Shown: piece after piece, positions 43,988 to 51,933 of the stretch
Layout: every line of letters begins with the position of its first letter
How positions within the stretch are numbered: the first letter of the stretch is position 1
Source: Alphaproteobacteria bacterium
GTDB taxonomy: Bacteria > Pseudomonadota > Alphaproteobacteria > Caulobacterales > Caulobacteraceae
Direction: 5' to 3'
Length of the DNA stretch: 64,000 nucleotides
Assembly: GCA_018821435.1 (NCBI GenBank)
Contig: JAHJME010000023.1
Location: 25,148 to 89,147, forward strand
Notes under the pieces: generated by a model
Databases searched by the model: none
Told to the model about the DNA's origin: nothing
The model's input: the letters and a program-made list of their open reading frames with translations, nothing else
Made by a program: the position numbers and the translations under genes

Positions 43988-44779
43988 ATGGCGAAGGCGA
44001 AACCCTACTACGCGCCCGGCAGTCTCAGCGCGGTGTTCTACGACCGGATCACCACCGCCGATGCGCGCCTGCTGGGCGACGAGGACATCTATGCCAACCT
44101 CGTCCCGGCGGGCGAGAACATCCTTGAACTGGGCGCCGGCACCGGCCGCCTGACCGTCGGCCTGGCCCAGCGAGCCTTTCACGTCTGCGGCGTCGATATC
44201 TCGCCGACCATGCTCTCCCAGGCCGAGGCGCGGGTGGCGAAGCAGCCGCCGGAGCTCCGCGCCCGCGTCGAGCTGCGCCAAGGCGACATGACCTCCCTGG
44301 ATCTGAAGCGCACGTTCGACCTGGTGATCTGCCCGTTCTTCACCCTGGCCCATGTGCCCACCGGCGCGGCCTGGCGGAACACCTTCGCGGTCGCCGCGCG
44401 ACACTTGGCGGCCGGCGGGCTGGCCGCCTTCCATCTGCCGAAGCTGGACCTGATGCGCGGCCTGGATCCGCCCGACCCGCGTCGCCCGGTGATGGACCAG
44501 CCGCTGGGCGACGGCCGCGCCCTGCTGCTGTTCGTGCTGGAGCGCAGCTTCAAGGACGGGATCAACCGGCTGGAGCAGGTGATCGAATATGTGCTGTCGG
44601 ACGAGACCGGCCGCATCGCCCACCGCAGCGCCGAGCGGCTGACCTACTATATGACCGACCCGGTTCCCCTGGCCGCCACGGCGGGCCTAGTCCCGGACCG
44701 GCCGCCGATCGACCTGGGCGGCGTCGGCGACATCTTCGTGTTCCGGAAGACTTCCGGCGCGCAGGACCCCGCGCCATAG
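43988..44779 (+). CDS. Class I SAM-dependent methyltransferase
   Basis: A 263-residue methyltransferase. Motif I is I-L-E-L-G-A-G-T-G-R near residues 45-54, motif II is C-G-V-D-I-S, and G-D-M follows near 99. The N-terminal YYAPGSLSAVFYD resembles small-molecule methylases. It has its own start 84 bases from the divergent lemA gene. Substrate unknown. Confidence 0.85.
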   Translation: MAKAKPYYAPGSLSAVFYDRITTADARLLGDEDIYANLVPAGENILELGAGTGRLTVGLAQRAFHVCGVDISPTMLSQAEARVAKQPPELRARVELRQGDMTSLDLKRTFDLVICPFFTLAHVPTGAAWRNTFAVAARHLAAGGLAAFHLPKLDLMRGLDPPDPRRPVMDQPLGDGRALLLFVLERSFKDGINRLEQVIEYVLSDETGRIAHRSAERLTYYMTDPVPLAATAGLVPDRPPIDLGGVGDIFVFRKTSGAQDPAP

Positions 44780-44807
44780 TCCAGCCTGAAACGGGGAGCG
44801 ACGGCTG

Positions 44808-45662
44808 ATGGATAAGCTGGTGAACGGCACGCCGCTCTGGGCGTTGGCCGCGTTGTTGTTCCTCGCCCTCATGGCCTCCCGGGAAGCGGGCGGCTGGCTG
44901 CGCCGGCGGACGCTGCGGAATTCCGACGGCGAGGCGATCGAACACGACTACATCCTCAACGGCATCCTCGGCCTGCTGGCCCTGCTGGTCGCCTTCACGT
45001 TCGGCCTGGCGCTGGACCGTTACGACGCCCGCCGAGACCTGGTGGTCGACGAAGCCAACGCCATCGGCACGGCCGAGATGCGCGTGCGGCTGCTGGACCC
45101 GGCGCAGGGCCTGCACCTGGCCGGGCTCTATCGCCAATATGCCGAGACGCGGCTGAAGTACGGCGAAGCCCTCGCCGCCGACAAGCCGCCGCTGCAGCGG
45201 CAATCCCAGGCCCTGCGCGCCCGGATCGAAATCGACGCCCTGGCGGCGTTGCAGCCTGTCCGCCTGACGCCGCTGGCCGCCATGGTCACGCCGGCGGTGA
45301 ACGAGTCGCTGGACATCGGCGTCACCCGCGAGGCCACCCATGCCTCGCGCATCCCCACCATGGTGCTGGCGGTGCTGGCGATCTACGCGCTGGTGTCGGC
45401 CGGGGTCCTGGGTGCGGCGCTCACCGCCGCCGGCCGGTCGAACCGGGGGCTGAGCGGGCTGCTGCTGGCGCTGCTGACGCTGGCGATCATCGTCATCCTC
45501 GACCTGGACCGGCCGCAGGAAGGCTCCATCCGCATCAGTCAGCAGCCGCTGGCCGACCTGGTCGCGGGCTTCGCGGCTACGCCACTGCCCGTAGCGGCGA
45601 CCGCACCACCGTCACCGGCCATTCCGGCTTCGCCGGCCGCTGGCGGATCTTCTCGCCCTTGA
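44808..45662 (+). CDS. DUF4239 (bestrophin-like) membrane protein
   Basis: A 284-residue protein with four predicted membrane segments (about 10-25, 50-67, 180-205 and 212-228) separated by a long helical cytoplasmic or periplasmic region. The pattern fits DUF4239, a bestrophin-like family thought to form anion channels, though this is not shown for the bacterial members. The last 29 residues, Pro/Ala rich, overlap the opposing DUF1365 gene by 86 bases. The start at 44808 lies 28 bases after the methyltransferase. Confidence 0.8.
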   Translation: MDKLVNGTPLWALAALLFLALMASREAGGWLRRRTLRNSDGEAIEHDYILNGILGLLALLVAFTFGLALDRYDARRDLVVDEANAIGTAEMRVRLLDPAQGLHLAGLYRQYAETRLKYGEALAADKPPLQRQSQALRARIEIDALAALQPVRLTPLAAMVTPAVNESLDIGVTREATHASRIPTMVLAVLAIYALVSAGVLGAALTAAGRSNRGLSGLLLALLTLAIIVILDLDRPQEGSIRISQQPLADLVAGFAATPLPVAATAPPSPAIPASPAAGGSSRP

Positions 45663-46353
45663 GCCAGATGAACAGCGCCTCCCAGTGGATGGCGCCGACC
45701 ACGCCCACGGTCATCCAGGGATGGGTCAGCCAGGCGCGGGCCAGGTTGCGGTCGGTGAGGTCCTGATGCTCGGCCACGAAACCGGTGGCCAGCAGCCGGC
45801 CCTCGGCGTCGTCCACGTCGATCAGCACCTGGACCTGGTCGCCGGGCGGCCGCACGCGGAAGGCGTACTTCAGGTCCATGTCCATGAAGGGCGAGACGTA
45901 GAAGCCCTTGTCGCAGGACTGCCGCACCACCGGTGCGTCCTCCGCCGGGATCAGATAGCTGTGCCGTTCGCCGAAGGTGTTGTTGACCTCGTAGAGGATG
46001 GCGCTCAGCGCCCCGTCCGACCGGTGGCACCAGTAGACGGTCAGCGGGTTGAACCCGAGGCCCAGGATACGCGGCATGGCCAGCATCAGGATCGGCCCGC
46101 CATGCGCGATGCCGGCTGCGGCGAGTTGGGCTTCCACCTGGGCCTTCAGCGGCGTCGTCGAGCCGTCGCCGTGCTTGCGCGGATCGAAGCCGGTCAGGTT
46201 GAACCGTTTCAGCGAGAACAGCTTCAGGTCCTTATCGAGGGTCTCCACCTCGTCCAGGTCCAGCAGCAGCATGAAGATGCGATAGCGCAGCGAATGGCGC
46301 CGGGGCTTGAGCCGGGTGTGGGAGACGATCCCGGGATAGAGCCCGGAGTTCAT
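45577..46353 (-). CDS. DUF1365 protein of a fatty-acid-modification cluster
   Basis: A 258-residue protein with the DUF1365 signatures H-S-L-R-Y near the N-terminus, G-F-N-P-L-T-V-Y-W-C and Y-E-V-N-N-T-F-G-E-R-H. This family almost always accompanies a FAD oxidoreductase and a cyclopropane-fatty-acid-synthase-like methylase, as in the Mycobacterium tuberculosis region containing ufaA1. It lies two bases after the FAD oxidoreductase gene. The C-terminal coding region overlaps the DUF4239 gene in antisense by 86 bases. Its role is unknown. Confidence 0.88.
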   Translation of the reverse strand: MNSGLYPGIVSHTRLKPRRHSLRYRIFMLLLDLDEVETLDKDLKLFSLKRFNLTGFDPRKHGDGSTTPLKAQVEAQLAAAGIAHGGPILMLAMPRILGLGFNPLTVYWCHRSDGALSAILYEVNNTFGERHSYLIPAEDAPVVRQSCDKGFYVSPFMDMDLKYAFRVRPPGDQVQVLIDVDDAEGRLLATGFVAEHQDLTDRNLARAWLTHPWMTVGVVGAIHWEALFIWLKGEKIRQRPAKPEWPVTVVRSPLRAVA

Positions 46354-46355
46354 CG

Positions 46356-47693
46356 TCAGGCCGCTTCCTCGGCGAGCGCCGGCTCGCGCACATGGATGCG
46401 ACCGCTTTCGCCCGCGACCGTCCAGGGCCGGCGCACGCCGCCCAGCTGCTCGGCCACCGCCAGGCCCGACTGCAGCGCGTCCTCATGGAAGCCGTGGCCC
46501 AGGTACGAGCCGCAGAACCAGGTGCGCCGCGCCCCCTGAATGTCCCAGATCTCCTGCTGGGCGGCGATGGCGCCGGCGTCGAACAGCGGGTGATCGTAGA
46601 CCTCGGTCTTGATCAGCTTGTCCGCCGCGATCTCCTTGTTGGGGTTCAGGGTGACGAACAGGTCCGGCGCGTCGTTCAGGCTCTGCAGCCGGTTCATCCA
46701 ATAGGTGACCGCGCCCTCGCCCGGCGCGTCGCGGCGGCCGATGTGGTTCCAGCTGGTCCAGGCGCGCCGCCGCTTGGGCATCAGCACCGTGTCGGTGTGC
46801 AGGGCGATCATGTTGCGGCTGTACTTGAACGCGCCCAGCAGGCGCGTCTCCTCCGCCGAGGGATCGTCCAGCAGGCCCAGCGCGGTGTCGCCGTGCGTGG
46901 CCATCACCACCTGGTCGAACCGCTCGCGGCTGCCGCTGGCCAGGCGCAGCTCCACGCCGTTGGCGTCGCGCCGCACCCCCGCCACGCGGGCGCCCTTGCG
47001 CGCCTCGCCCTGGAACGCCGCGACCAGCTTGGACACATAGGCTCGCGAGCCGCCGTCGACCGTGCGCCAGAGACCCCGGCCGACGATGCTCATCATCCCG
47101 TGGTTCTGGAAGAAGCGGATCAGCGAGGCGGCCGGATAGGCGCCGATCTGGTCCAGCGGCGTCGACCAGATCGCCGCCGCCTGGGGCAGCAGGTGGTCGT
47201 CGCGGAACGCCTCGCCATAGCCCTTGGCCGCCAGATAGGCGTCCAGCGGCGTGGCGTTGGCCTCCAACATCTCCAGGTCGCGGGGCGCCGTGCGGAAGAA
47301 CCGCTCGATATCCAGCAGCAGCTTCCAGAACCTGGGCGACAGCAGGTTGCGCTTCTGGGCGAAGACGCCGCCCAGGCCGAAGCTGGAATATTCGAACGCG
47401 CCGTCGTCGAGGCTGACCGACAGGCTCATGTCGGCGTTCAGGCTGGGCACGCCCAGGTGGACCAGCAGCGCCGTGAAATTCGGGTAGTTGGTCTCGTTGT
47501 AGACGATGAAGCCGGTGTCCACCGGGAGCGGGCCGTTGTGGCCGGCCGCCTCGGCGGTGTGCGCATGGCCGCCCAGGCGATGGTCGGCCTCGAACAGGGT
47601 GACGTTGTGCTTCTGCGACAGCAACCAGGCCGCGGAGAGCCCCGCGACGCCGCTACCGACCACGGCCACGTTCAGCCGTTCACCGCCACCCAT
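46356..47693 (-). CDS. FAD-dependent oxidoreductase of a fatty-acid-modification cluster
   Basis: A 445-residue FAD protein of the amine oxidase/desaturase type. The dinucleotide motif V-V-G-S-G-V-A-G-L-S-A-A-W lies near residues 12-24 and is followed by an acidic F-E-A-D and G-G-H-A-H-T. The ATG at complement 47693 is preferred because GGAG lies just upstream; a GTG at 47717 is longer. The genes divergent from it encode DUF1295, a methylase and DUF2177, so it likely oxidises or reduces methylated or cyclopropanated acyl chains. Confidence 0.9.
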   Translation of the reverse strand: MGGGERLNVAVVGSGVAGLSAAWLLSQKHNVTLFEADHRLGGHAHTAEAAGHNGPLPVDTGFIVYNETNYPNFTALLVHLGVPSLNADMSLSVSLDDGAFEYSSFGLGGVFAQKRNLLSPRFWKLLLDIERFFRTAPRDLEMLEANATPLDAYLAAKGYGEAFRDDHLLPQAAAIWSTPLDQIGAYPAASLIRFFQNHGMMSIVGRGLWRTVDGGSRAYVSKLVAAFQGEARKGARVAGVRRDANGVELRLASGSRERFDQVVMATHGDTALGLLDDPSAEETRLLGAFKYSRNMIALHTDTVLMPKRRRAWTSWNHIGRRDAPGEGAVTYWMNRLQSLNDAPDLFVTLNPNKEIAADKLIKTEVYDHPLFDAGAIAAQQEIWDIQGARRTWFCGSYLGHGFHEDALQSGLAVAEQLGGVRRPWTVAGESGRIHVREPALAEEAA

Positions 47694-47821
47694 GTCCACT
47701 CCAGGATCTGTCCGCACAGCGCAGCCGGCGTGCCCACCCCACGCGCGATCTGCTTAGCAAAGGCTACGAAGCGATCACAGCGCTGGATGCGTCTGGCGTC
47801 AGAACATGGTCGTATCGGTGC

Positions 47822-48631
47822 ATGATGCTTTTGCAGATCGTAGTGGGCGTGCTTCTGGCCATGACCGTGGTCATGGTCGCGGCGTGGGCGTTTGGGCTGA
47901 AGACCCGGAACGGCGGCTGGACCGACGTATTCTGGAGCTTCGGGACCGGGGTCCTGCTGGCCGGCGCCGCGTTCGTCGCCACCGGGACCGACACCAGCCA
48001 GGGGCGGCGCCTGCTGATCGCGGCCTTCATGCTGGTCTGGGGCCTGCGGCTGGGCCTCTACCTCGCGCCCCGCGTCGCCGGCCATCCCGAGGACGTGCGC
48101 TACGCCAATTTCCGCCAGCAGTTCGGCAAGCGCTATCCGGTCGGCATGCTCTTCGTGACCCTGCCCCAGGCGCTGGCGACCGGTTTGCTGGCCCTGTCGG
48201 TCGTGGCCGCCGCCCAGCGGCCCGCGCCGGGCCTGGATATCCGCGACGCCCTGGCCGTGCTGGTGTTCCTGGCCGCCATCGTCGGCGAGACCGTCGCCGA
48301 CGCCCAGATGAAGCGCTTCCGGTCCGACACGGCCAACAAGGGCAAGGTCATCGAGACCGGCCTCTGGGCCTGGTCCCGGCACCCGAACTACTTCTTCCAG
48401 TGGCTGGGCTGGCTGGCCTATCCGGTCATGGCCCTGGACCCGTCCCGGCCGGTCAGCCTGCTGACCCTCGTGGCTCCGGCTGTCATGTACGGCCTGCTCC
48501 GCTATGTCTCCGGCGTTCCGCCGCTGGAGGAGGCCATGCTCAAGTCCCGCGGCGACGCCTTCCGCGCCTATCAGAAGCGCGTCAGCGTCTTCGTCCCCCT
48601 GCCCCCAAGAAAAGAGCCTGAGTCCGTATGA
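47822..48631 (+). CDS. DUF1295 integral membrane protein (steroid 5-alpha-reductase-like)
   Basis: A 269-residue protein with about six membrane helices. The C-terminal part has the steroid-reductase-like signatures T-G-L-W-A-W-S-R-H-P-N-Y-F and G-D-A-F-R-A-Y-Q, which bind NADPH in the ICMT/5-alpha-reductase superfamily. It may reduce a double bond in a modified acyl chain. It starts at ATG 47822 (the next codon is also ATG) and overlaps the start of the methylase gene (ATGA at 48628-48631). Confidence 0.87.
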   Translation: MMLLQIVVGVLLAMTVVMVAAWAFGLKTRNGGWTDVFWSFGTGVLLAGAAFVATGTDTSQGRRLLIAAFMLVWGLRLGLYLAPRVAGHPEDVRYANFRQQFGKRYPVGMLFVTLPQALATGLLALSVVAAAQRPAPGLDIRDALAVLVFLAAIVGETVADAQMKRFRSDTANKGKVIETGLWAWSRHPNYFFQWLGWLAYPVMALDPSRPVSLLTLVAPAVMYGLLRYVSGVPPLEEAMLKSRGDAFRAYQKRVSVFVPLPPRKEPESV

Positions 48632-49653
48632 GCTTCACGTCCGCCGTCATCGACACGTTCGAAGGCGCACCGCTTCCCGACGCCGTCCGCAAGACCGCCA
48701 TCCATCTGTTGGTGGCCAATGCGCGGCGCGAGCATTCCAAGGCCGGGCCGGGGACCGAGGCCGCCTTCGCCCGCGACATGGCCGAGCACCCGATCGCCGC
48801 CCACGCCGACGCGGCCAACGCCCAGCACTATGAGGTGCCGGCCGACTTCTTCCTGAACTGCCTGGGCCCGCAGCTGAAGTACTCGTCGTGCCTCTACAAG
48901 AACCCCGGCGACACCATCGCCCAGGCCGAGGAGCACGCGCTGAAGGAGAGCGCCGAGCACGCCGATCTGCGGGACGGGCAGCGGATCCTGGAGCTGGGCT
49001 GCGGCTGGGGCTCGCTCAGCCTTTGGATGGCCAAGACCTATCCGAACGCCAGGATCACCTCGGTCTCCAACTCCGCCAGCCAGAAGGCCTTCATCATGGC
49101 GCGGGCGCAGGAACGCGGTCTCGGCAACCTCGAGGTCATCACCTGCGACATGAACGACTTCGAGGCGCCGGGCGAATTCGACCGGGTCGTCTCCGTCGAG
49201 ATGTTCGAGCACATGTCGAATTGGCGGGCCCTATTGGGCCGTGTCCGGGGCTGGCTGAAGCCCGATGGCCGCCTCTTTATCCACGTCTTCACGCACAAGA
49301 CCACGCCCTACCGCTTCGATCTCGACGACGACGCCGACTGGATCGGCAAGTACTTCTTCTCCGGCGGGGTGATGCCCAGCCACGGCCTGATGAGCCAGTT
49401 CCCCGACCTGTTCACGGTGGAGCAGGACTGGCGCTGGAGCGGGACCCACTACGAGAAGACCGCATTGCACTGGCTGGACCTCTACGACCGCAACATCGCC
49501 AGGATCCGGCCCGTGTTGGAGGCCACCTACGGCAAGGACGCCACGCTGTGGCACCGCCGCTGGCGCCTGTTCTTCCTCGCCACCGCCGGCCTCTTCGGTC
49601 ACCGTGGCGGGACGGAATGGGGCGTGAGCCACTACCGGCTGAAGCCGGCGTAG
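48628..49653 (+). CDS. Cyclopropane-fatty-acid-synthase-like methyltransferase
   Basis: A 341-residue CFA-family enzyme. Typical features are the Q-H-Y-E-V-P segment, Y-S-S-C-L-Y, and the SAM motif I-L-E-L-G-C-G-W-G-S near residues 114-123, with the catalytic region V-S-V-E-M-F-E-H-M. It is shorter than the E. coli Cfa enzyme, closer to UfaA1-type methylases. With the DUF1295, DUF1365 and FAD proteins it may make a methyl-branched, cyclopropane or furan fatty acid. The exact product is not deducible. Confidence 0.93.
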   Translation: MSFTSAVIDTFEGAPLPDAVRKTAIHLLVANARREHSKAGPGTEAAFARDMAEHPIAAHADAANAQHYEVPADFFLNCLGPQLKYSSCLYKNPGDTIAQAEEHALKESAEHADLRDGQRILELGCGWGSLSLWMAKTYPNARITSVSNSASQKAFIMARAQERGLGNLEVITCDMNDFEAPGEFDRVVSVEMFEHMSNWRALLGRVRGWLKPDGRLFIHVFTHKTTPYRFDLDDDADWIGKYFFSGGVMPSHGLMSQFPDLFTVEQDWRWSGTHYEKTALHWLDLYDRNIARIRPVLEATYGKDATLWHRRWRLFFLATAGLFGHRGGTEWGVSHYRLKPA

Positions 49654-49672
49654 GCGCGCCGAGGGGGAAAAC

Positions 49673-50074
49673 ATGCTGAGACTGATCGCAACCTACGTCG
49701 CCACGGCGCTGGCCGTGCTGGCGCTGGATATCGTCTGGCTGACCCAGTTCGGACCGAAGGTGTACTTCCCGACCTTGGACGCCGTCGCCATGCCGACGGC
49801 CCGCCTCGCCCCCGCCGCGGTGTTCTACTTCGTCTACATCGCCGGCATCCTTGCCCTGGCGATCTGGCCCACGCGCGACAAGCCGCTGATCAAGACCACG
49901 GTGACCGGCGCCATGCTGGGCGGCCTCTGCTACGCCACCTACGACCTGACCAACCAGGCGACGCTGAAGGTGTGGGCCACGCACATCACCCTGATCGACA
50001 TCACCTGGGGGACGTTCCTCACCGCCGTCGGCGCGACGGTGGGCGGCTTGGTGATCCGGCGCATGAGGGCCTAG
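49673..50074 (+). CDS. DUF2177 membrane protein
   Basis: A 133-residue protein with four predicted membrane helices and the DUF2177 signatures (D-I-V-W-L near residue 20, C-Y-A-T-Y-D-L-T-N). It starts 19 bases after the methylase stop with GAGGGGGA as ribosome-binding site. DUF2177 genes commonly sit at the end of this fatty-acid cluster. Function unknown. Confidence 0.87.
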   Translation: MLRLIATYVATALAVLALDIVWLTQFGPKVYFPTLDAVAMPTARLAPAAVFYFVYIAGILALAIWPTRDKPLIKTTVTGAMLGGLCYATYDLTNQATLKVWATHITLIDITWGTFLTAVGATVGGLVIRRMRA

Positions 50075-50122
50075 TCTCCCCCCGCCTGCGCGTGTCATTG
50101 TCTTTTCGAAGATAGATCACGA

Positions 50123-50139
50123 TACAGTGTAAATCTGTA
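50123..50139 (+). promoter_or_regulatory. TACAG-N7-CTGTA inverted repeat before the acyl-CoA synthetase
   Basis: A perfect 5-base inverted repeat with a 7-base spacer (TACAG 50123-50127, CTGTA 50135-50139) lies in an unusually A/T-rich stretch just upstream of the ribosome-binding site. It could be a repressor site, but its length makes chance possible. Confidence 0.3.
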
Positions 50140-50152
50140 CGGGAGGAACGGG

Positions 50153-51736
50153 ATGGACGCGGTGCTCGAACGGGAAGACCTGGCCCAGCGGCTGGAGGCG
50201 GCGTCGCTCACCGGCATGACCATGGCGGTCTGGGCCGATGTCCAGCCCAACAAGGCCGCCGTCGTCGATCCGGACGGGACCAGCCGCTCGTTCGCCGAGG
50301 TCAACGCCAACGCCAACCGCCTCGTGCGCGTCCTGCGCCAGGCGGGCCTCAAGGCGGGCGACGCCGTGGCGCTGGTGATGTCCAACCGCCACGAATTCCT
50401 GGAGATCCAGTCGGCCACCCTGCGCGCCGGGTTCCGCATCACCCCGGTGAACTTCCACCTCACCGTCGACGAGATCGCCTACATCCTCAACGACTGCGAA
50501 GCCCAGGCGGTGTTCGTGGAAGCGCGGATCGCGGCGGGCGCCACGGCGGCGGGCCAGGCGCCGGGCCTGAAGATCAAGCTGGCGGTCGGCGGCGATATCG
50601 ACGGCTTCCTGAACTATGACGCGGCGCTGGCCGGCGTCGACCCGTCCAACATCGACGACCCGGTGCTGGGTAACCAGATGCTCTACACCTCGGGCACCAC
50701 CGGCCGGCCCAAGGGGGTCTTCCGGTCGGCGCCGGTGGTGACCCCGCAGGCCATGTTCGCCCTGCGCGGCTACGACGCCGCCTCGGTCCAGCTCTGCGCC
50801 GGCCCGGCCTATCACGCCGCCCCGCTGGCCTTCGACGTCCGCACCGCCATGGGCGCCGGCGCCACCCTGGTCTTCCTCGACAAGTGGGACAGCGAGCACA
50901 CCCTGCGGGCCATCGCCCAGCACCGGGTCAGCCACATGCACCTGGTCCCGATCATGTTCCAGCGCCTGCTGGCGCTGCCGCCCGCGGCCAAGGCCCGGCA
51001 CGACATCTCGACCGTGAAGTACATCATCCACGGCGCCGCGCCCTGCCCGCCAGAGGTGAAGCACGCGATGATCGAATGGTTCGGCCCGGTGCTCAGCGAG
51101 TACTACGCCGGCTCCGAAGGCGGCGCGGGCTTCATGATCAATTCCGAGGAGTGGCTGAAGAAGCCGGGCTCGGTGGGCAAGAAGCCCGAGCTGCTGGGCT
51201 CCAAGATCCTGGACGAACAAGGAAACGAGCTGCCGCCGAACGTGTCGGGGACGATCTACCACCAGCTGCCGCCGGGCGGCGGCTTCACCTACTACAAGGA
51301 CGAGAAGAAGACCCAGGCGTCCCGCGTCGGCGACTACTTCACCATGGGCGACATGGGGTACTTCGACGAGGACGGGTATCTGTTCCTGACCGGCCGCAGC
51401 GCCGAGACGATCATCTCCGGCGGGGTGAACATCTATCCCCAGGAGATCGACAACGAGCTGATCAAGCACGACGCGGTGGCCGACAGCTCGACCGTGGGCG
51501 TCCCGCACGACGAGTGGGGCGAACAGGTGAAGGCGGTGATCCTGCTGAAGCCGGGGTACGAGCCCTCGGACCTGCTGGCCAACGAGATCCTGGCCTTCGC
51601 CCGCGACAGCCTGCCCAGCTTCAAGGTCCCGCGCAGCCTGGACTTCGTGACCAGCCTGCCGCGCTCGGAAGCCGGCAAGATCCAGCGCGGCAAGGTCCGC
51701 GCGCCCTACTGGGAAGGCCGCGCCCGGCAGATCTAG
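50153..51736 (+). CDS. AMP-forming acyl-CoA synthetase
   Basis: A 527-residue adenylate-forming enzyme. The phosphate-binding motif Y-T-S-G-T-T-G-R-P-K-G lies near residues 180-190, the adenine motif Y-Y-A-G-S-E-G near 320, and the C-terminal G-R-S-A-E-T-I-I-S-G-G-V-N-I-Y-P-Q-E-I region near 420 with the lysine in S-E-A-G-K-I near 508. The ATG at 50153 has GGGAGGAACGG upstream. The subgroup acts on fatty or carboxylated ring acids; the substrate is not defined. It stands alone. Confidence 0.93.
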   Translation: MDAVLEREDLAQRLEAASLTGMTMAVWADVQPNKAAVVDPDGTSRSFAEVNANANRLVRVLRQAGLKAGDAVALVMSNRHEFLEIQSATLRAGFRITPVNFHLTVDEIAYILNDCEAQAVFVEARIAAGATAAGQAPGLKIKLAVGGDIDGFLNYDAALAGVDPSNIDDPVLGNQMLYTSGTTGRPKGVFRSAPVVTPQAMFALRGYDAASVQLCAGPAYHAAPLAFDVRTAMGAGATLVFLDKWDSEHTLRAIAQHRVSHMHLVPIMFQRLLALPPAAKARHDISTVKYIIHGAAPCPPEVKHAMIEWFGPVLSEYYAGSEGGAGFMINSEEWLKKPGSVGKKPELLGSKILDEQGNELPPNVSGTIYHQLPPGGGFTYYKDEKKTQASRVGDYFTMGDMGYFDEDGYLFLTGRSAETIISGGVNIYPQEIDNELIKHDAVADSSTVGVPHDEWGEQVKAVILLKPGYEPSDLLANEILAFARDSLPSFKVPRSLDFVTSLPRSEAGKIQRGKVRAPYWEGRARQI

Positions 51737-51777
51737 GCCGTCGCAACCCAAGGGGCGCGCCGCAGGCCTCCTATTCG

Positions 51778-51849
51778 ACCGCCAAGACGCCAAGGTCGCC
51801 AAGGCTTCCCGGCCTTGGAGCCTCTTGGCGTTCTTGGCGTCTTGGCGGT
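51778..51849. repeat. Large hairpin of 9-base CCAAG-containing units
   Basis: Arms of 17 bases match exactly (51778-51794 and 51833-51849). Within each arm GCCAAG or its inverse recurs every 9 bases, so the element is both palindromic and internally repetitive. It lies after the acyl-CoA synthetase gene and may act as a terminator or be a mobile palindromic unit. Confidence 0.7.
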
Positions 51850-51933
51850 GTTCTTTCGGCGCTGGCGCGCCCGAGGCTGGCGCTTCCCGGACTTCGAACC
51901 TAGGCTCCCCCAATTGTTTCCGGGGGACATCCA

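Noticed and set aside
47694..47821. RpoE/ChrR-type (TGATC ... TAAG) promoter for the fatty-acid unit
   Set aside because: A TGATCG and TAAGC pair is present on the minus strand, but the spacing is 15 bases rather than the usual 17-18, so I do not claim it.
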